Source: Rhizobiaceae bacterium (GTDB lineage: Bacteria > Pseudomonadota > Alphaproteobacteria > Rhizobiales > Rhizobiaceae). Taken from it: a DNA stretch of 64,000 bases. Numbering within the stretch: position 1 is the stretch's first letter; every line of letters begins with the position of its first letter. The notes beneath the pieces are model-generated. The model did no database searches, was not told where the DNA came from, and saw only the letters and a list, made by a program, of their open reading frames with translations. Both the position numbers and the translations under genes were made by a program. Shown here piece after piece: positions 30,816 to 40,685 of the stretch. Location of the stretch: contig JACVCH010000006.1 in NCBI GenBank assembly GCA_016742175.1, forward strand, positions 163,698-227,697, read 5' to 3'.

Positions 30816-31706
30816 TTAACGGCAGTAGGTGGAGCCGTTGGAGCGCTCCGCCAGATCGAAGTGGAAGTGGTCGGCGTGGTCGGCGTCGGTGCCGGGGCCG
30901 AGGACGGTGGTGAAGGGGCCGCAGGCCGCCTTGCGCATTGCGGCGAAGAAAATCGCCTCGGGCGAGCCGCGGCGATAGGCGCGCACGTCGAGACGGCGCT
31001 CGTCCTCCAGAATCACCGCGCCCCAGTCGAGCGCATTGCCGAACGCGTGCTCGGAGAGCGTGCGGGTGCCGTTGCGCGGGCGGCAGACATAGCCCGAGAC
31101 CTGATTGACCGCCGCGATGCGCGACGACAGGTGCCGCGTCGCCTGCGCCTGGCCGTGATCGCGCACGAAGCGTGCATTGGCCTCGGCGATGGCGCAGTTC
31201 ATCACCGCGTCGGGTTCGAGCTCAACGCCGCCGCCGAGCGAGGAGACGGTCAGTGGATGCGCCATCTCGCAGCCTTCGGGCTCGGATTGCGGCGGATGCT
31301 CCTCGAAGGCGACGCCGAGTTCGCGCAGGCGCGCGCGGCAGGCGATTTCCTCGGACGGCATGGTGGTCGACTTGCGGGTGGTGCGGGGTTCGTCCGGCAC
31401 CGACTCCTCAGCGGTATCGCGGATCGGCGCAGGGGTCGCCGGCGGTGCGGGGCGCGGCGAGGGCAGGGGTGCGGCCTGTTCCTCGGGCAGTTGCTGGGTT
31501 TCGTCCGCCTGCGGCTCGCCGGCCTCTTCGTCCGATTCAGGCTCAACCTCTTCCGGCGGTGGCGTCTCGCGCGCGCTCTCCCGTTCGGGCAGTTCCTGCG
31601 GGACGGGCGCGGCTTCGGGCAGGTCGACCTCCGCCCCGTCCTGCGAGAACGCGGCGGCGGAGACGAGAAGCATCGCGGACAAAGCGGGGATCAGAAAAGG
31701 GCGCAT
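30816..31706 (-). CDS. Extensin-like C-terminal domain protein, secreted (paralogue 2)
   Basis: 296 residues. A signal peptide (to about residue 21) is followed by about 100 residues very rich in Pro, Glu and Asp, like a wall-spanning linker. The extensin-like domain comes next (CEMAHPLTVSSLGGG, MNCAIAEANA, SEHAFGNALDW, HADHFHFDL). It shares the same catalytic-type motifs as paralogue 1, 76 bp downstream, with a very different linker. It is probably an envelope enzyme in the same operon. Confidence 0.87.
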   Translation of the reverse strand: MRPFLIPALSAMLLVSAAAFSQDGAEVDLPEAAPVPQELPERESARETPPPEEVEPESDEEAGEPQADETQQLPEEQAAPLPSPRPAPPATPAPIRDTAEESVPDEPRTTRKSTTMPSEEIACRARLRELGVAFEEHPPQSEPEGCEMAHPLTVSSLGGGVELEPDAVMNCAIAEANARFVRDHGQAQATRHLSSRIAAVNQVSGYVCRPRNGTRTLSEHAFGNALDWGAVILEDERRLDVRAYRRGSPEAIFFAAMRKAACGPFTTVLGPGTDADHADHFHFDLAERSNGSTYCR

Positions 31707-31774
31707 CGGAAGGGCAACGCGCCGGCGCCGCAGTCGATGCCGCGGCGAGGCTCAATTTTGGTGTCGGGCGTTAT

Positions 31775-32218
31775 TCAGGCGCCGATCTTCTCCAGGCCTT
31801 CCTCCAGCCATTCGCCCAGCATGGGCATGCCCAGGAGATAGGTCGAGACGCGCTTGTTGATGCGCGGGCGCGCTTCCGCAACGGCCAGATCCCATTCGCG
31901 GGCGTCGAAATCACCGCGGCCGATGAACATGATCGCCAGGAGGTCGGACGCCTCGTCGATGTTCAGATCCTCGATCAGGGTGCGCAGCTCGGTCGCGGTG
32001 AGGTTTTCCTCTTCCTCCTCGGCCAGACCGTCATGGGCGTGACGGTCGCGCGACTGGTCGTCGAGCTCGACCTCGTGCTCGTGGCCGGCGTCGTAATCGT
32101 CATTCATGGCAGCAGAGATGGCGCGCGCCTTCAGGACGAACTGGCGCACCGTTTCCGGATCGATCGTCAGGTCGAATTCAGGCTGCAAGCGCTGTTGCAC
32201 GTTCGCTCTCCCAGACAT
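31775..32218 (-). CDS. DUF3775 protein
   Basis: 147 residues from the ATG at 32218. The start FDLTIDPETVRQFVLKARAISA and the end GEWLEEGLEKIG are typical of the DUF3775 family of rhizobia. An acidic His/Asp-rich middle separates the two helical parts. The function is unknown. A longer upstream frame lacks family support. Confidence 0.82.
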   Translation of the reverse strand: MSGRANVQQRLQPEFDLTIDPETVRQFVLKARAISAAMNDDYDAGHEHEVELDDQSRDRHAHDGLAEEEEENLTATELRTLIEDLNIDEASDLLAIMFIGRGDFDAREWDLAVAEARPRINKRVSTYLLGMPMLGEWLEEGLEKIGA

Positions 32219-32321
32219 GAAGCGCACTATAGCAGCATCGCGGACGGGTTCCACAAGGCGGGAATTGACAGATGTCCGGTTCGGGCGGAAAGCAGGCGCT
32301 CCCGCAACCGGTTGCTCCCTC

Positions 32322-32672
32322 ATGTCGATCCTCCTTTCCGCCAAGGTCCTGCCGATCCTGCTTCTGATCGCCTCCAACGTCTTCATGACGTTCGCCTGGT
32401 ACGGGCACCTGAAGTTCAAGGCCGCGCCGCTCTATGCGGTGGTCATGATCTCGTGGTTCATCGCCTTTTTCGAATACTGGCTCGCCGTTCCGGCGAACCG
32501 GATCGGCCATGAAGCCTATTCGGCCGCACAATTGAAGACGATGCAGGAGGTGATCACGCTTTGCGTCTTCGTCCTGTTCTCGGTCTTCTATCTGAAGGAG
32601 GCAATCACCTTGAACCATGTTGCCGGCTTCATCCTCATTGCAGCGGGGGCAGCGCTGATCTTTCGGTCGTAA
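32322..32672 (+). CDS. DUF486/DMT-type small membrane protein
   Basis: 116 residues with four membrane helices. NVFMTFAWYGHLKF, ISWFIAFFEYWLAVPANRIG and FVLFSVFYLKE are hallmarks of DUF486. It is related in fold to small multidrug-type transporters, with unknown substrate. It is a single gene, 74 bp from where a -10-like element of the next gene begins. Confidence 0.87.
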   Translation: MSILLSAKVLPILLLIASNVFMTFAWYGHLKFKAAPLYAVVMISWFIAFFEYWLAVPANRIGHEAYSAAQLKTMQEVITLCVFVLFSVFYLKEAITLNHVAGFILIAAGAALIFRS

Positions 32673-32720
32673 TCGGCCGCGGCAGCATCAGAATTTGCGT
32701 GAAAATCGGCAATCGATTGC

Positions 32721-32781
32721 TATATTGTCGGGATCAGGGATTTGGACGGTTCGTTAGCCGAGGCTGCCGAGCCGTCCTTTT
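32721..32781 (+). terminator. Leader hairpin with T-run upstream of greA
   Basis: The stem GGACGGTTCG (32744-32753) pairs with CGAGCCGTCC (32768-32777) with one mismatch, followed by TTTT (32778-32781). A TATATT -10-like hexamer lies at 32721-32726, so transcription could start between it and the hairpin. This resembles the E. coli greA leader, where early termination gives the short GraL RNA. It could also be the terminator of the preceding gene. Confidence 0.6.
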
Positions 32782-32846
32782 GCGTTATCCCCGCCGTCGA
32801 AAGAACAAAGACAACCGACAGGAATTACGACGAAAGGTCGATTGAA

Positions 32847-33320
32847 ATGAACAAGGTCCCGATGACCGGCCCCGGTTTCGAATCGCTGAAGGAAGAGCTG
32901 CGCTGGCGCCAGCAGGAAGAGCGGCCGCGCATCATCGAAGCGATCTCCGAGGCGCGCGCCCATGGCGACCTCTCGGAAAACGCCGAGTATCACTCGGCCA
33001 AGGAGGCGCAGAGCCTCAATGAGGGTCGCATCAACGAACTCGAAGACCTCGTCGCGCGTGCCGAGGTGATCGACGTGTCGAAGCTTTCGGGCGACACGAT
33101 CAAGTTCGGCGCGACGGTGGTCCTCGTCGACGAGGACACCGAAGAGGAAAAGACCTACCAGATCGTCGGCGACCAGGAAGCCGACGTGAAGGCCGGCCGC
33201 ATCTCCATCTCCTCGCCCATCGCCCGCGCGCTGATCGGCAAGGGCGTGGGGGACGAGATCGAAGTCAATGCGCCGGGCGGCGCAAGGGGCTATGAGATCG
33301 TGCAGTTGCGCTGGGCGTGA
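32847..33320 (+). CDS. greA: Transcription elongation factor GreA
   Basis: 157 residues, normal length. The N-terminal coiled coil carries the acidic tip in [18 protein letters not shown]. The C-terminal FKBP-like domain ends with [12 protein letters not shown]. GreA enters the RNA polymerase secondary channel and stimulates cleavage of backtracked RNA. The start has GAAAGG upstream. Confidence 0.96.
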   Translation: MNKVPMTGPGFESLKEELRWRQQEERPRIIEAISEARAHGDLSENAEYHSAKEAQSLNEGRINELEDLVARAEVIDVSKLSGDTIKFGATVVLVDEDTEEEKTYQIVGDQEADVKAGRISISSPIARALIGKGVGDEIEVNAPGGARGYEIVQLRWA

Positions 33321-33362
33321 TCTGAGGCAGCGCGGTCGGTTGCGCGGCATTCGCCTTGTCGC

Positions 33363-33475
33363 GCCCCCCTCTGTCCTGCCGGACATCTCCCCCGCTAGTG
33401 GGGAGATCATGCGCGACGACGACGAGACTGATCTCCCCCCTTGCGGGAGAGATGGGCGGCAGCCCAGAGGGGGGC
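33363..33475. repeat. Palindromic intergenic repeat, family C (second copy)
   Basis: Flanked by GCCCCCCTCTG and CAGAGGGGGGC, with an inner CATCTCCC(CC)/GGGGAGATCAT pair. It lies between greA and the glycosyltransferase gene and may serve as a terminator for both converging units. Confidence 0.75.
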
Positions 33476-33522
33476 AACGTCGAGAGCCGATGCTTCAGAT
33501 CTCCTGGCCGCAGGACAAATCC

Positions 33523-34257
33523 TCAACCCTTGTCGAAAAAGTACCGCTTGCGGCCGAAGAGGCGGGACCAGAAGGCGCCGGTGACGCGGCGGTTTTCGTT
33601 GGCGCGGGCGGGGTCGTAGACGCTCTTGCCGGAGCCGACGTGAACGCCGATGCCGGGCAACTGGTAGACCATTTCCTTGCCCGCCGCCTTCATGTGCTTC
33701 GAGATCGCGCGTTCGTTCTGGAACTTGGCATAGGGGCCGTGCTCGACCCACAGATCCTTGCGCAGGACGCTCGGATAGAACGAGAAGCCGTGCCATTCGC
33801 GGTGCGAGCGGCCCATGTGCATGTAGGGACGGCCGTCATGCTCGACCTTCCGGCCGAAGATGCGCTGGCGCTTCTTCAGGCCGGTGAAGCGGGCGAAGCA
33901 GACGGCGGTAATGCCGGCCGGGTTCGAGTCCAGCACCCTGATGCCGTCGGCGATGTCCATCTCGCCCAGAAAATGCCAGTCGTCTTCCAGATGCAGGATG
34001 TAGGGCGTGTCGATCATCGCGTAGACGCGATCGATCGCCTTGTGCTGGCCGAGGCGCGGGTCGTTCAGCACCACCTCGATCTGCGGATAGCGCTCCTGGA
34101 TGCGCGCTGCGAAGTCGTAGTCGGCGGAATCCTCGACGAGGATGAACCGGCCGGGCTTGTGATGCGCCAGGAACGTGTCGAGCGAGACGACCAGGAAATC
34201 CCAGCGGCCGCAGCTCGTCAGAACGGTCGTCACATCATCGGGGATCGTGGTCGTCAT
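33523..34257 (-). CDS. GT-A-fold glycosyltransferase-like protein
   Basis: 244 residues from the ATG at 34257. The first part (VLTSCGRWDFLVVSLDTF) and a metal-binding LHLEDDWHFLGE motif suggest a nucleotide-sugar transferase of the GT2-like fold. EWHGFSFYPSVLRKD follows. It probably adds a sugar to a surface polysaccharide; donor and acceptor are unknown. It lies 19 bp downstream of the next glycosyltransferase in the same direction. Confidence 0.78.
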   Translation of the reverse strand: MTTTIPDDVTTVLTSCGRWDFLVVSLDTFLAHHKPGRFILVEDSADYDFAARIQERYPQIEVVLNDPRLGQHKAIDRVYAMIDTPYILHLEDDWHFLGEMDIADGIRVLDSNPAGITAVCFARFTGLKKRQRIFGRKVEHDGRPYMHMGRSHREWHGFSFYPSVLRKDLWVEHGPYAKFQNERAISKHMKAAGKEMVYQLPGIGVHVGSGKSVYDPARANENRRVTGAFWSRLFGRKRYFFDKG

Positions 34258-34276
34258 GTCTGTCTCCGGGGGCCGG

Positions 34277-35188
34277 TCACCAGGCGCCGAAATCGAGGTC
34301 GAGCGCCGGGGGATCGGTGCGCAAGGCGTGGGCCCGCGCGAGTTTGAGCCTGGTCTTTTCGGGCAGCGGAAGGCGGCGCGCAAGCCCCGTCCATGCGGGC
34401 TGGCGGGCGGCCAACTCCTCGACGGTCAGAAGCTGGCGGTTTTCCATCAGCCGCTTCTTCTTGCGCTCGAAACGCGGATTGGGTGTTTCGTCCATCTCGT
34501 AATTGGCAAAACCCAGCCCGGCCTTGAGGTATTTCAGGTGCCAATAGGTGATGTCGCCGAAGACGCGCGGGTCGGCGTGGTGGAAATGTTCGAAGCGCGG
34601 ATCGTGGCGGAAGAACGTGTCGGGGCGAACCTCGAACAGGAAATGATCGCCGGTGCCGACGAGTGGTTCGTGGGCGGGCACGCCGATTTTGCCGTCCGCG
34701 TCGCGCGCGAGGTTGATGCCGGAAAAGCAGAGCGTTTCGCTCAGCCGGAACGCCTTCGACCTGACGCGGACGGCGAGGCGGGCGAATCGGCCGTCGATGG
34801 CGACGTGATCGTCGTCGAGCTTCATCGCGACCGTGTGCCGGGTCTGCGCGAGTGCGAAATTCGACATGTTGACGAAGCTCGCCGGCGAATCCGCGGCCTC
34901 GCGCGCATGGCCCTCGCTGCCGGGCGGGAAGACGCGGCCCGGATAGTGGATCACACGCAGCTTCGGGCCGAGTTCGGCGGCGAGGCGATGGAGGATTGCG
35001 TCCGAGCCGTCGGTGCACTGGTTGTGGACCGCGACGATCTCGTCTACCGCGTCGGCATGGCTGCGGATCGCGGCCTCAAGGAAATCGGCGCCGTTGCGCA
35101 CGCGCATGAAGATGCTGATGCCGGGCGTGCGGCGGCCGACATCGAGGTCGGCTGCCTTGAACCGGTATTCGCTGACGGTCTCGCTCAC
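34277..35188 (-). CDS. Glycosyltransferase family 2-like protein
   Basis: 303 residues from a GTG with GAGG upstream; an ATG at 35242 gives an Arg-rich extension without family support. SIFMRVRNGADFLEAAIRS and VDEIVAVHNQCTDGSDAIL are GT2 N-terminal motifs, and MKLDDDHV carries the metal-binding aspartates. It is likely a surface polysaccharide transferase in the cytosol or on the inner membrane. It forms an operon with the previous entry. Confidence 0.83.
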   Translation of the reverse strand: MSETVSEYRFKAADLDVGRRTPGISIFMRVRNGADFLEAAIRSHADAVDEIVAVHNQCTDGSDAILHRLAAELGPKLRVIHYPGRVFPPGSEGHAREAADSPASFVNMSNFALAQTRHTVAMKLDDDHVAIDGRFARLAVRVRSKAFRLSETLCFSGINLARDADGKIGVPAHEPLVGTGDHFLFEVRPDTFFRHDPRFEHFHHADPRVFGDITYWHLKYLKAGLGFANYEMDETPNPRFERKKKRLMENRQLLTVEELAARQPAWTGLARRLPLPEKTRLKLARAHALRTDPPALDLDFGAW

Positions 35189-35271
35189 GGTGCCTCGGCT
35201 GCGTTTCGAGCGCTCTCTAGCGCGGCGCGCGGGACTTGTCATCCGGCGTGGCGGTCACCTAGGAAGAGTTC

Positions 35272-36075
35272 ATGCTGGTTCTCGTCATCAATCTCGACCG
35301 CGCGCCCGAACGGCTTCAGCACATGGAACGCGAGTTCGCGCGCATCGGCGTCGCGTTCACGCGGCTGGCCGCGACGGATGGGCGGGCGGGCGATTTCGAC
35401 AGCCATGTCAATGCGCTGGAAGGGCGACGCCTGAGCCGGGGCGAGACGGCCTGTTTCATCAGCCATCGGCGCTGCTGGCAGGCGCTCGTCGAGAGCGGCG
35501 AGAGCCATGGCGTGGTGCTGGAGGACGATGTCTTTCTCGGCGACGGTGCCGCGCCCTTCCTGCGCGACGCCGACTGGTTTCCGAAGGAGGCCGGGATCGT
35601 CAAGCTGGAGACGTATCTCGCGCCGACTTTCGTCGCCAAGGCGCCGGTCGCGAGCGTCGAAGGGCGCGGCGTGCATCTCCTGACGGGCAAGCATCTGGGC
35701 GCGGGGGCCTATGCGCTGGATGCCGCGACGGCGCGGATGCTGGTCGAGGCGAGCGCGACGATGGACCGGCAGGTGGACGACTTTCTGTTCGATCCGGACG
35801 GCGAGCCGTTCGGGCGCGCGCGGGTGCATCAGCTCGTGCCGGCGGTAGCTATCCAGGGGCTGAAGCTGGGCAAGCTGCGGGCGCTCGATGGCGAGGCGCG
35901 GACTTACCAGAGCCAGCTCTACGAGGAGCGGCTGACGACGCGACGGAAGCTCGGGGCGCTGGGGAAAATCAGGCGGGAAGTCGTGTCGGGCGCGTCGAAG
36001 GCGGCGATCGCGCTCGCTGGGCAGGCGCGGACGCTGTTCGGTGCGACGCGCTGGGGGCGCATCCCGTTCCGCTGA
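35272..36075 (+). CDS. Glycosyltransferase family 25 (LPS/exopolysaccharide type)
   Basis: 267 residues. LVLVINLDRAPERLQHM is the GT25 start; GETACFISHRRCWQALVES and GVVLEDDVFL carry the donor and metal site. A basic C-terminal tail may bind membrane. It probably transfers galactose or glucose to lipooligosaccharide. It is divergent from the GT2 gene (83 bp), so the three transferases form one locus. Confidence 0.87.
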   Translation: MLVLVINLDRAPERLQHMEREFARIGVAFTRLAATDGRAGDFDSHVNALEGRRLSRGETACFISHRRCWQALVESGESHGVVLEDDVFLGDGAAPFLRDADWFPKEAGIVKLETYLAPTFVAKAPVASVEGRGVHLLTGKHLGAGAYALDAATARMLVEASATMDRQVDDFLFDPDGEPFGRARVHQLVPAVAIQGLKLGKLRALDGEARTYQSQLYEERLTTRRKLGALGKIRREVVSGASKAAIALAGQARTLFGATRWGRIPFR

Positions 36076-36076
36076 G

Positions 36077-36547
36077 CTATTCGCCGATGGCGGCGAGGCC
36101 TTCGTCCTTGATCTGGCGGATGGTGAGCGCGGTGCGGACGGTATCGACGTTGGGGGCCGAGGTCAGTTCCTCGATCACGAAGGTCTGGAACGCAGCGAGG
36201 TCCTTTGCCACGCAATGGAGCATGAAGTCGCTTTCGCCCGAGACCATCCAGGCCCGGCGCACGATCGGCCAGGCGCGGGTCTTTTCGGCGAAGGCCTTAA
36301 GGTCGGACTCGGACTGATGGTTGAGGCCGACGAGGCAAAAGGCGACGACGTGGAGGCCGAGGTCCTGCGTGTTCAAAAGCGCGCGGTAACCGCGGATGAC
36401 GCCGGCATCCTCCAGCCGCTTGACCCGGCGCAGGCAGGGCGGGGCGGAAATGCCGACGCGGCGCGACAGTTCGACATTCGTCATCCGCCCGTCCGATTGA
36501 AGCTCGGCCAGGATCTTCCAGTCGATGGCGTCGAGATCGGCTTTCAT
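36077..36547 (-). CDS. Lrp/AsnC-family regulator
   Basis: 156 residues. The N-terminal helix-turn-helix is LDAIDWKILAELQSDGRMTNVELSRRVGIS, with PPCLRRVKRLEDAGVI. The C-terminal ligand/oligomer domain (RAM) includes GESDFMLH. It is divergent from trxB, the conserved arrangement of rhizobia. It probably binds an amino acid and controls its own gene and possibly trxB. Confidence 0.92.
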   Translation of the reverse strand: MKADLDAIDWKILAELQSDGRMTNVELSRRVGISAPPCLRRVKRLEDAGVIRGYRALLNTQDLGLHVVAFCLVGLNHQSESDLKAFAEKTRAWPIVRRAWMVSGESDFMLHCVAKDLAAFQTFVIEELTSAPNVDTVRTALTIRQIKDEGLAAIGE

Positions 36548-36575
36548 CGGGGTCTCTTTCGCGTTGCGCACGAAT

Positions 36576-36620
36576 CTTTCGCGTGGACGAAAGGAAATTA
36601 CCCAAATGGCGAATTTTCGC
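36576..36620. promoter_or_regulatory. Candidate Lrp operators
   Basis: Two palindromes lie just upstream of the Lrp gene: CTTTCG-N6-CGAAAG (36576-36593) and GCGAA-TT-TTCGC (36609-36620). Their closeness to the start suggests autoregulation. Both are inferences from symmetry and position. Confidence 0.45.
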
Positions 36621-36716
36621 AATGGTGCGCATGCGACGCCGTGCCGGATTGGCGGGGACAACCGGGCGGGGCATTGTTACCAGATCGACGCAACTGTGTG
36701 AAATGACATTGCCGCC

Positions 36717-37772
<1,056 letters not shown>

Positions 37773-37809
37773 TTGCCGCGCCGAAAGAGCATAATCATAC
37801 GAGGGGAAA

Positions 37810-38706
37810 ATGGCGCTCGACTGGGATAAATTGCGCGTGTTTCACGCCGCGGCGGAGGCCGGGTCGTTTACCCATGCCGCCGAGACGCTGCGGCTGTCGC
37901 AATCGGCGATCTCGCGGCAGGTCAGCGCGCTCGAGCAGGACGTCGGCGTCGCGCTCTTCCATCGCCACGCGCGCGGGCTGGTGCTGACCGAACAGGGCGA
38001 AATGCTCTATCGCACGGCGCACGACGTGCTGATGAAGCTCGAACAGGTGAAGGCGCAGCTCACCGAGACGACCGACCGGCCGTCCGGCCCCTTGCGCGTT
38101 TCGACCACGGTCGGGCTCGGCTCGGGCTGGCTGACCGAGCGCGTGCAGGAATTCCTCGATCTCTACCCCGACATCCAGCTCCAGCTCGTGCTCGCCAACG
38201 AGGAACTCGACCTGACCCTGCGCCAGGCCGACTGCGCGATCCGCCTTCGCCAGCCGCAGCAGCCGGACCTGATCCAGCGCCGGCTGTTCACGGTGCATTT
38301 CCATCTTTTCGCGGCATCGTCCTACATCGCCAAGCACGGCAAGCCGAATTCGATCGCCGACCTCGACAAGCACCGCATCGTCACCTTCGGCGAGCCGGTG
38401 CCCTCGCACCTTGCCGACATGAACTGGCTGGAGACGGCGGGGCGGCCGGAAGGCTCGAAGCGGATCGCGAGCCTGCAGATCAACAACATCCTGTCGATCA
38501 AGGCGGCGATCGAAAAGGGCGCCGGCATCGGCATGCTGCCCGACTACACGATCGAGCAGGGCTCGCCGCTCGTCCAGCTCATGCCGGAGACCGAGGTGCC
38601 GTCCTTCGACACCTATTTCTGCTACCCCGACGCCATGCGCAACCAGGTGAAGCTGCACGTTTTCCGGGACTTTTTGATCGCGAAGGCGCGTAGCTGGGCG
38701 TATTGA
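37810..38706 (+). CDS. lsrB: LysR-family regulator LsrB/VtlR
   Basis: 298 residues. The start MALDWDKLRVFHAAAEAGSF, the HTH ETLRLSQSAISRQVSALE, and the QINNILSIKAAIEKG and SFDTYFCYP segments match the LsrB of Sinorhizobium and VtlR of Brucella as I remember them. The position after trxB agrees. Cysteines occur at 142 and 271 only; in relatives, cysteines take part in redox sensing. LsrB/VtlR is known to control oxidative-stress, envelope and AbcR small-RNA genes and host interaction. Confidence 0.88.
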   Translation: MALDWDKLRVFHAAAEAGSFTHAAETLRLSQSAISRQVSALEQDVGVALFHRHARGLVLTEQGEMLYRTAHDVLMKLEQVKAQLTETTDRPSGPLRVSTTVGLGSGWLTERVQEFLDLYPDIQLQLVLANEELDLTLRQADCAIRLRQPQQPDLIQRRLFTVHFHLFAASSYIAKHGKPNSIADLDKHRIVTFGEPVPSHLADMNWLETAGRPEGSKRIASLQINNILSIKAAIEKGAGIGMLPDYTIEQGSPLVQLMPETEVPSFDTYFCYPDAMRNQVKLHVFRDFLIAKARSWAY

Positions 38707-38760
38707 GCCAGCTAAGTTGACTTTCTGGCCTGCGCGCCGGCCTGTCGGCGGGCGCTCTTG

Positions 38761-40077
38761 TCACCGCGCGTAGACCAGCGCCGGCAACCAGAGCACCAGC
38801 GCCGGGAAGGCGATGATGATGGCGAGGCCGAGGAGTTCGACGAGGGTGTAGGGGATGACGGAGCGGTAGATGTCGCCCATCGTCACTTCCGGCGGTGCGA
38901 CGCCCTTCAGGTAGAAGAGGTTGAAGCCGAAGGGCGGGGTCATGTAGCCGATCTCCATCATGATGATGAAGACGATGCCGAACCAGATCGGGTCGAAGCC
39001 GTGCGACTGGATGATCGGCAGGAAGACAGGCAGCGTAATCAGCATGATGCCGACCGGGTCGAGCACCATGCCGAGCAGGAACAGGATGACAAGGATCGCC
39101 GCGAGCGCGCCCCATGCGCCGCCGGGGACGTATTCCATCATCTCCAGGATGAAGCCTTGCGCACCCATCGCATTGTAGGCGGTGGAGAAGGCATGCGCGG
39201 CGAACAGGATCCACATGACCATCGCGGTCAGGCGGAAGGTGCGCATGCAGGCTTCGCTCAGCATGGCGAAGGAAAACTGCCGGTTGACGAGCGCGGCGAC
39301 GATGGCGCCGAAGACGCCGATGGCGGCGGCCTCGGTGGGCGTCGCCAGGCCGCCGAAGATCGAGCCGAGCACGATGACGACGATGAAGATCGGCAGCAGC
39401 ACCGAGCCCAGCGCGCGCATCTTCTCGCCCCAGTCGCCGCGTTCCTCGGGCGGCAGAGCGGGGCCCATATGCGGCTGGATGAAGCAGCGGATGGCGATGT
39501 AGAGCGAGACGAGCACCATCAGCAGGATGCCCGGCACGATACCGGCGGCGAAGAGCTGGCCGACCGAGACGCCGGTGATCAGCGAATAGAGCACCATCAG
39601 GATCGAGGGCGGGATGAGAATGCCGAAGCCGCCGCCGGCATTGATGGCGCCGAGAGCCAGTTCCTTGTCGTAGCCGCGCTTCAACATGTTCGGCAACGCG
39701 ATCGTGCCCATCGACACGACGGCTGCGCCGGAAATCCCGCACATGGCGGCGAAGAGGCCGCAGATGCCGACGGTGCCGATGGCAAGCCCGCCGCGCACGC
39801 CGCCCCACCACAGGTGCATCATCCGGTAGAGGTTCTGCGCGACGCCGGAGCGTTCGAGCAGCATCGCCATCAGGATGAAGAGCGGGATGGCGATGAGGGT
39901 GAAATTGTTCATCGTCGTCCACATGCGCGAGGCGACGATGTAGAAGGCGTCCGGTCCCCAGGTGAAATAGAGGAAGGCCGTCGAGACGCCGCCGAGCACG
40001 AAGGCGAGCGGCAGGCCGAGCACCAGGAAGACGATGAGCGAGCCGAAGAAGAGGACCGTCAGGAGTTCGATGCTCAC
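38761..40077 (-). CDS. TRAP transporter large permease DctM
   Basis: 438 residues, about 12 membrane helices. ITLPVFLPII, ISGAAVVSMGTIALP and INAGGGFGILIPPSI are DctM hallmarks. It forms the ion-coupled substrate channel together with the small subunit. Its start overlaps the stop of the dctQ-type gene by 4 bp, so the two are coupled. It is the last gene of the DctP-DctQ-DctM operon. Confidence 0.94.
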   Translation of the reverse strand: MSIELLTVLFFGSLIVFLVLGLPLAFVLGGVSTAFLYFTWGPDAFYIVASRMWTTMNNFTLIAIPLFILMAMLLERSGVAQNLYRMMHLWWGGVRGGLAIGTVGICGLFAAMCGISGAAVVSMGTIALPNMLKRGYDKELALGAINAGGGFGILIPPSILMVLYSLITGVSVGQLFAAGIVPGILLMVLVSLYIAIRCFIQPHMGPALPPEERGDWGEKMRALGSVLLPIFIVVIVLGSIFGGLATPTEAAAIGVFGAIVAALVNRQFSFAMLSEACMRTFRLTAMVMWILFAAHAFSTAYNAMGAQGFILEMMEYVPGGAWGALAAILVILFLLGMVLDPVGIMLITLPVFLPIIQSHGFDPIWFGIVFIIMMEIGYMTPPFGFNLFYLKGVAPPEVTMGDIYRSVIPYTLVELLGLAIIIAFPALVLWLPALVYAR

Positions 40078-40625
40078 GGCGTGTCTCCCGAGGCGTCATG
40101 GGGCTTGGCGTCGGGGACGATCGGCTCGCGGCCGGCGACGATGAGGATGTCGTTGGCGAGCTTGACGAGGCCCTGAAGAAGAAGAAGCGCGGCGGAGATC
40201 GGGATGATCACTTTCACCGGCCAGACCGGCGGGTTCCAGGCCGACTGAGACGTTTCCCACCGCGCGACGGAATCGGCGGCGAGCGACCAGCCCTGCCAGA
40301 GCAGCACGACCACGAAGACGAAGAACAGGACCGAGGTCGCGATGTCGACCATGGCGCGCGTTCGACGCGACCAGCGGCCATAGACGAGATCGACGTTCAC
40401 ATGGCCGTTGCTGATCAGGAGATAGCCGCCGCCCAGCAGCGCATAGACGCCGAAAATGAGCTGCGACAGTTCGCCGGTCCAGTTGCTCGGCGCGCGGAAG
40501 AAGTAGCGAAGCAGCACTTCGACGAACAGGAAGACGAACATGAACAGGACGAGATGGGCGGTGATGCGCCCGACCCATTCGTTCATCCAGGTGATCGCAC
40601 CTGCGCTCGCGCCAAGAACCTTCAT
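40074..40625 (-). CDS. TRAP transporter small permease DctQ
   Basis: 183 residues, four membrane helices. RAPSNWTGELSQLIFGVYALLGGGYLL is a typical DctQ stretch (conserved Trp and Glu). It joins the large permease in the inner membrane. It lies 60 bp after the binding-protein gene, from which a hairpin separates it. Confidence 0.9.
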   Translation of the reverse strand: MKVLGASAGAITWMNEWVGRITAHLVLFMFVFLFVEVLLRYFFRAPSNWTGELSQLIFGVYALLGGGYLLISNGHVNVDLVYGRWSRRTRAMVDIATSVLFFVFVVVLLWQGWSLAADSVARWETSQSAWNPPVWPVKVIIPISAALLLLQGLVKLANDILIVAGREPIVPDAKPHDASGDTP

Positions 40626-40653
40626 GGCATGATCCGGAAACTGGAGGGGAAGG

Positions 40654-40675
40654 GCGCCGGGCTGAAGCCCGGCGC
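40654..40675 (-). terminator. Hairpin between TRAP binding-protein and permease genes
   Basis: GCGCCGGGC-TGAA-GCCCGGCGC, a perfect 9-bp stem without a T-run. It sits between the dctP stop and dctQ start, as the ugp hairpin does. It is likely an mRNA-stabilising structure or partial terminator. Confidence 0.6.
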
Positions 40676-40685
40676 GGCAGGCGTA

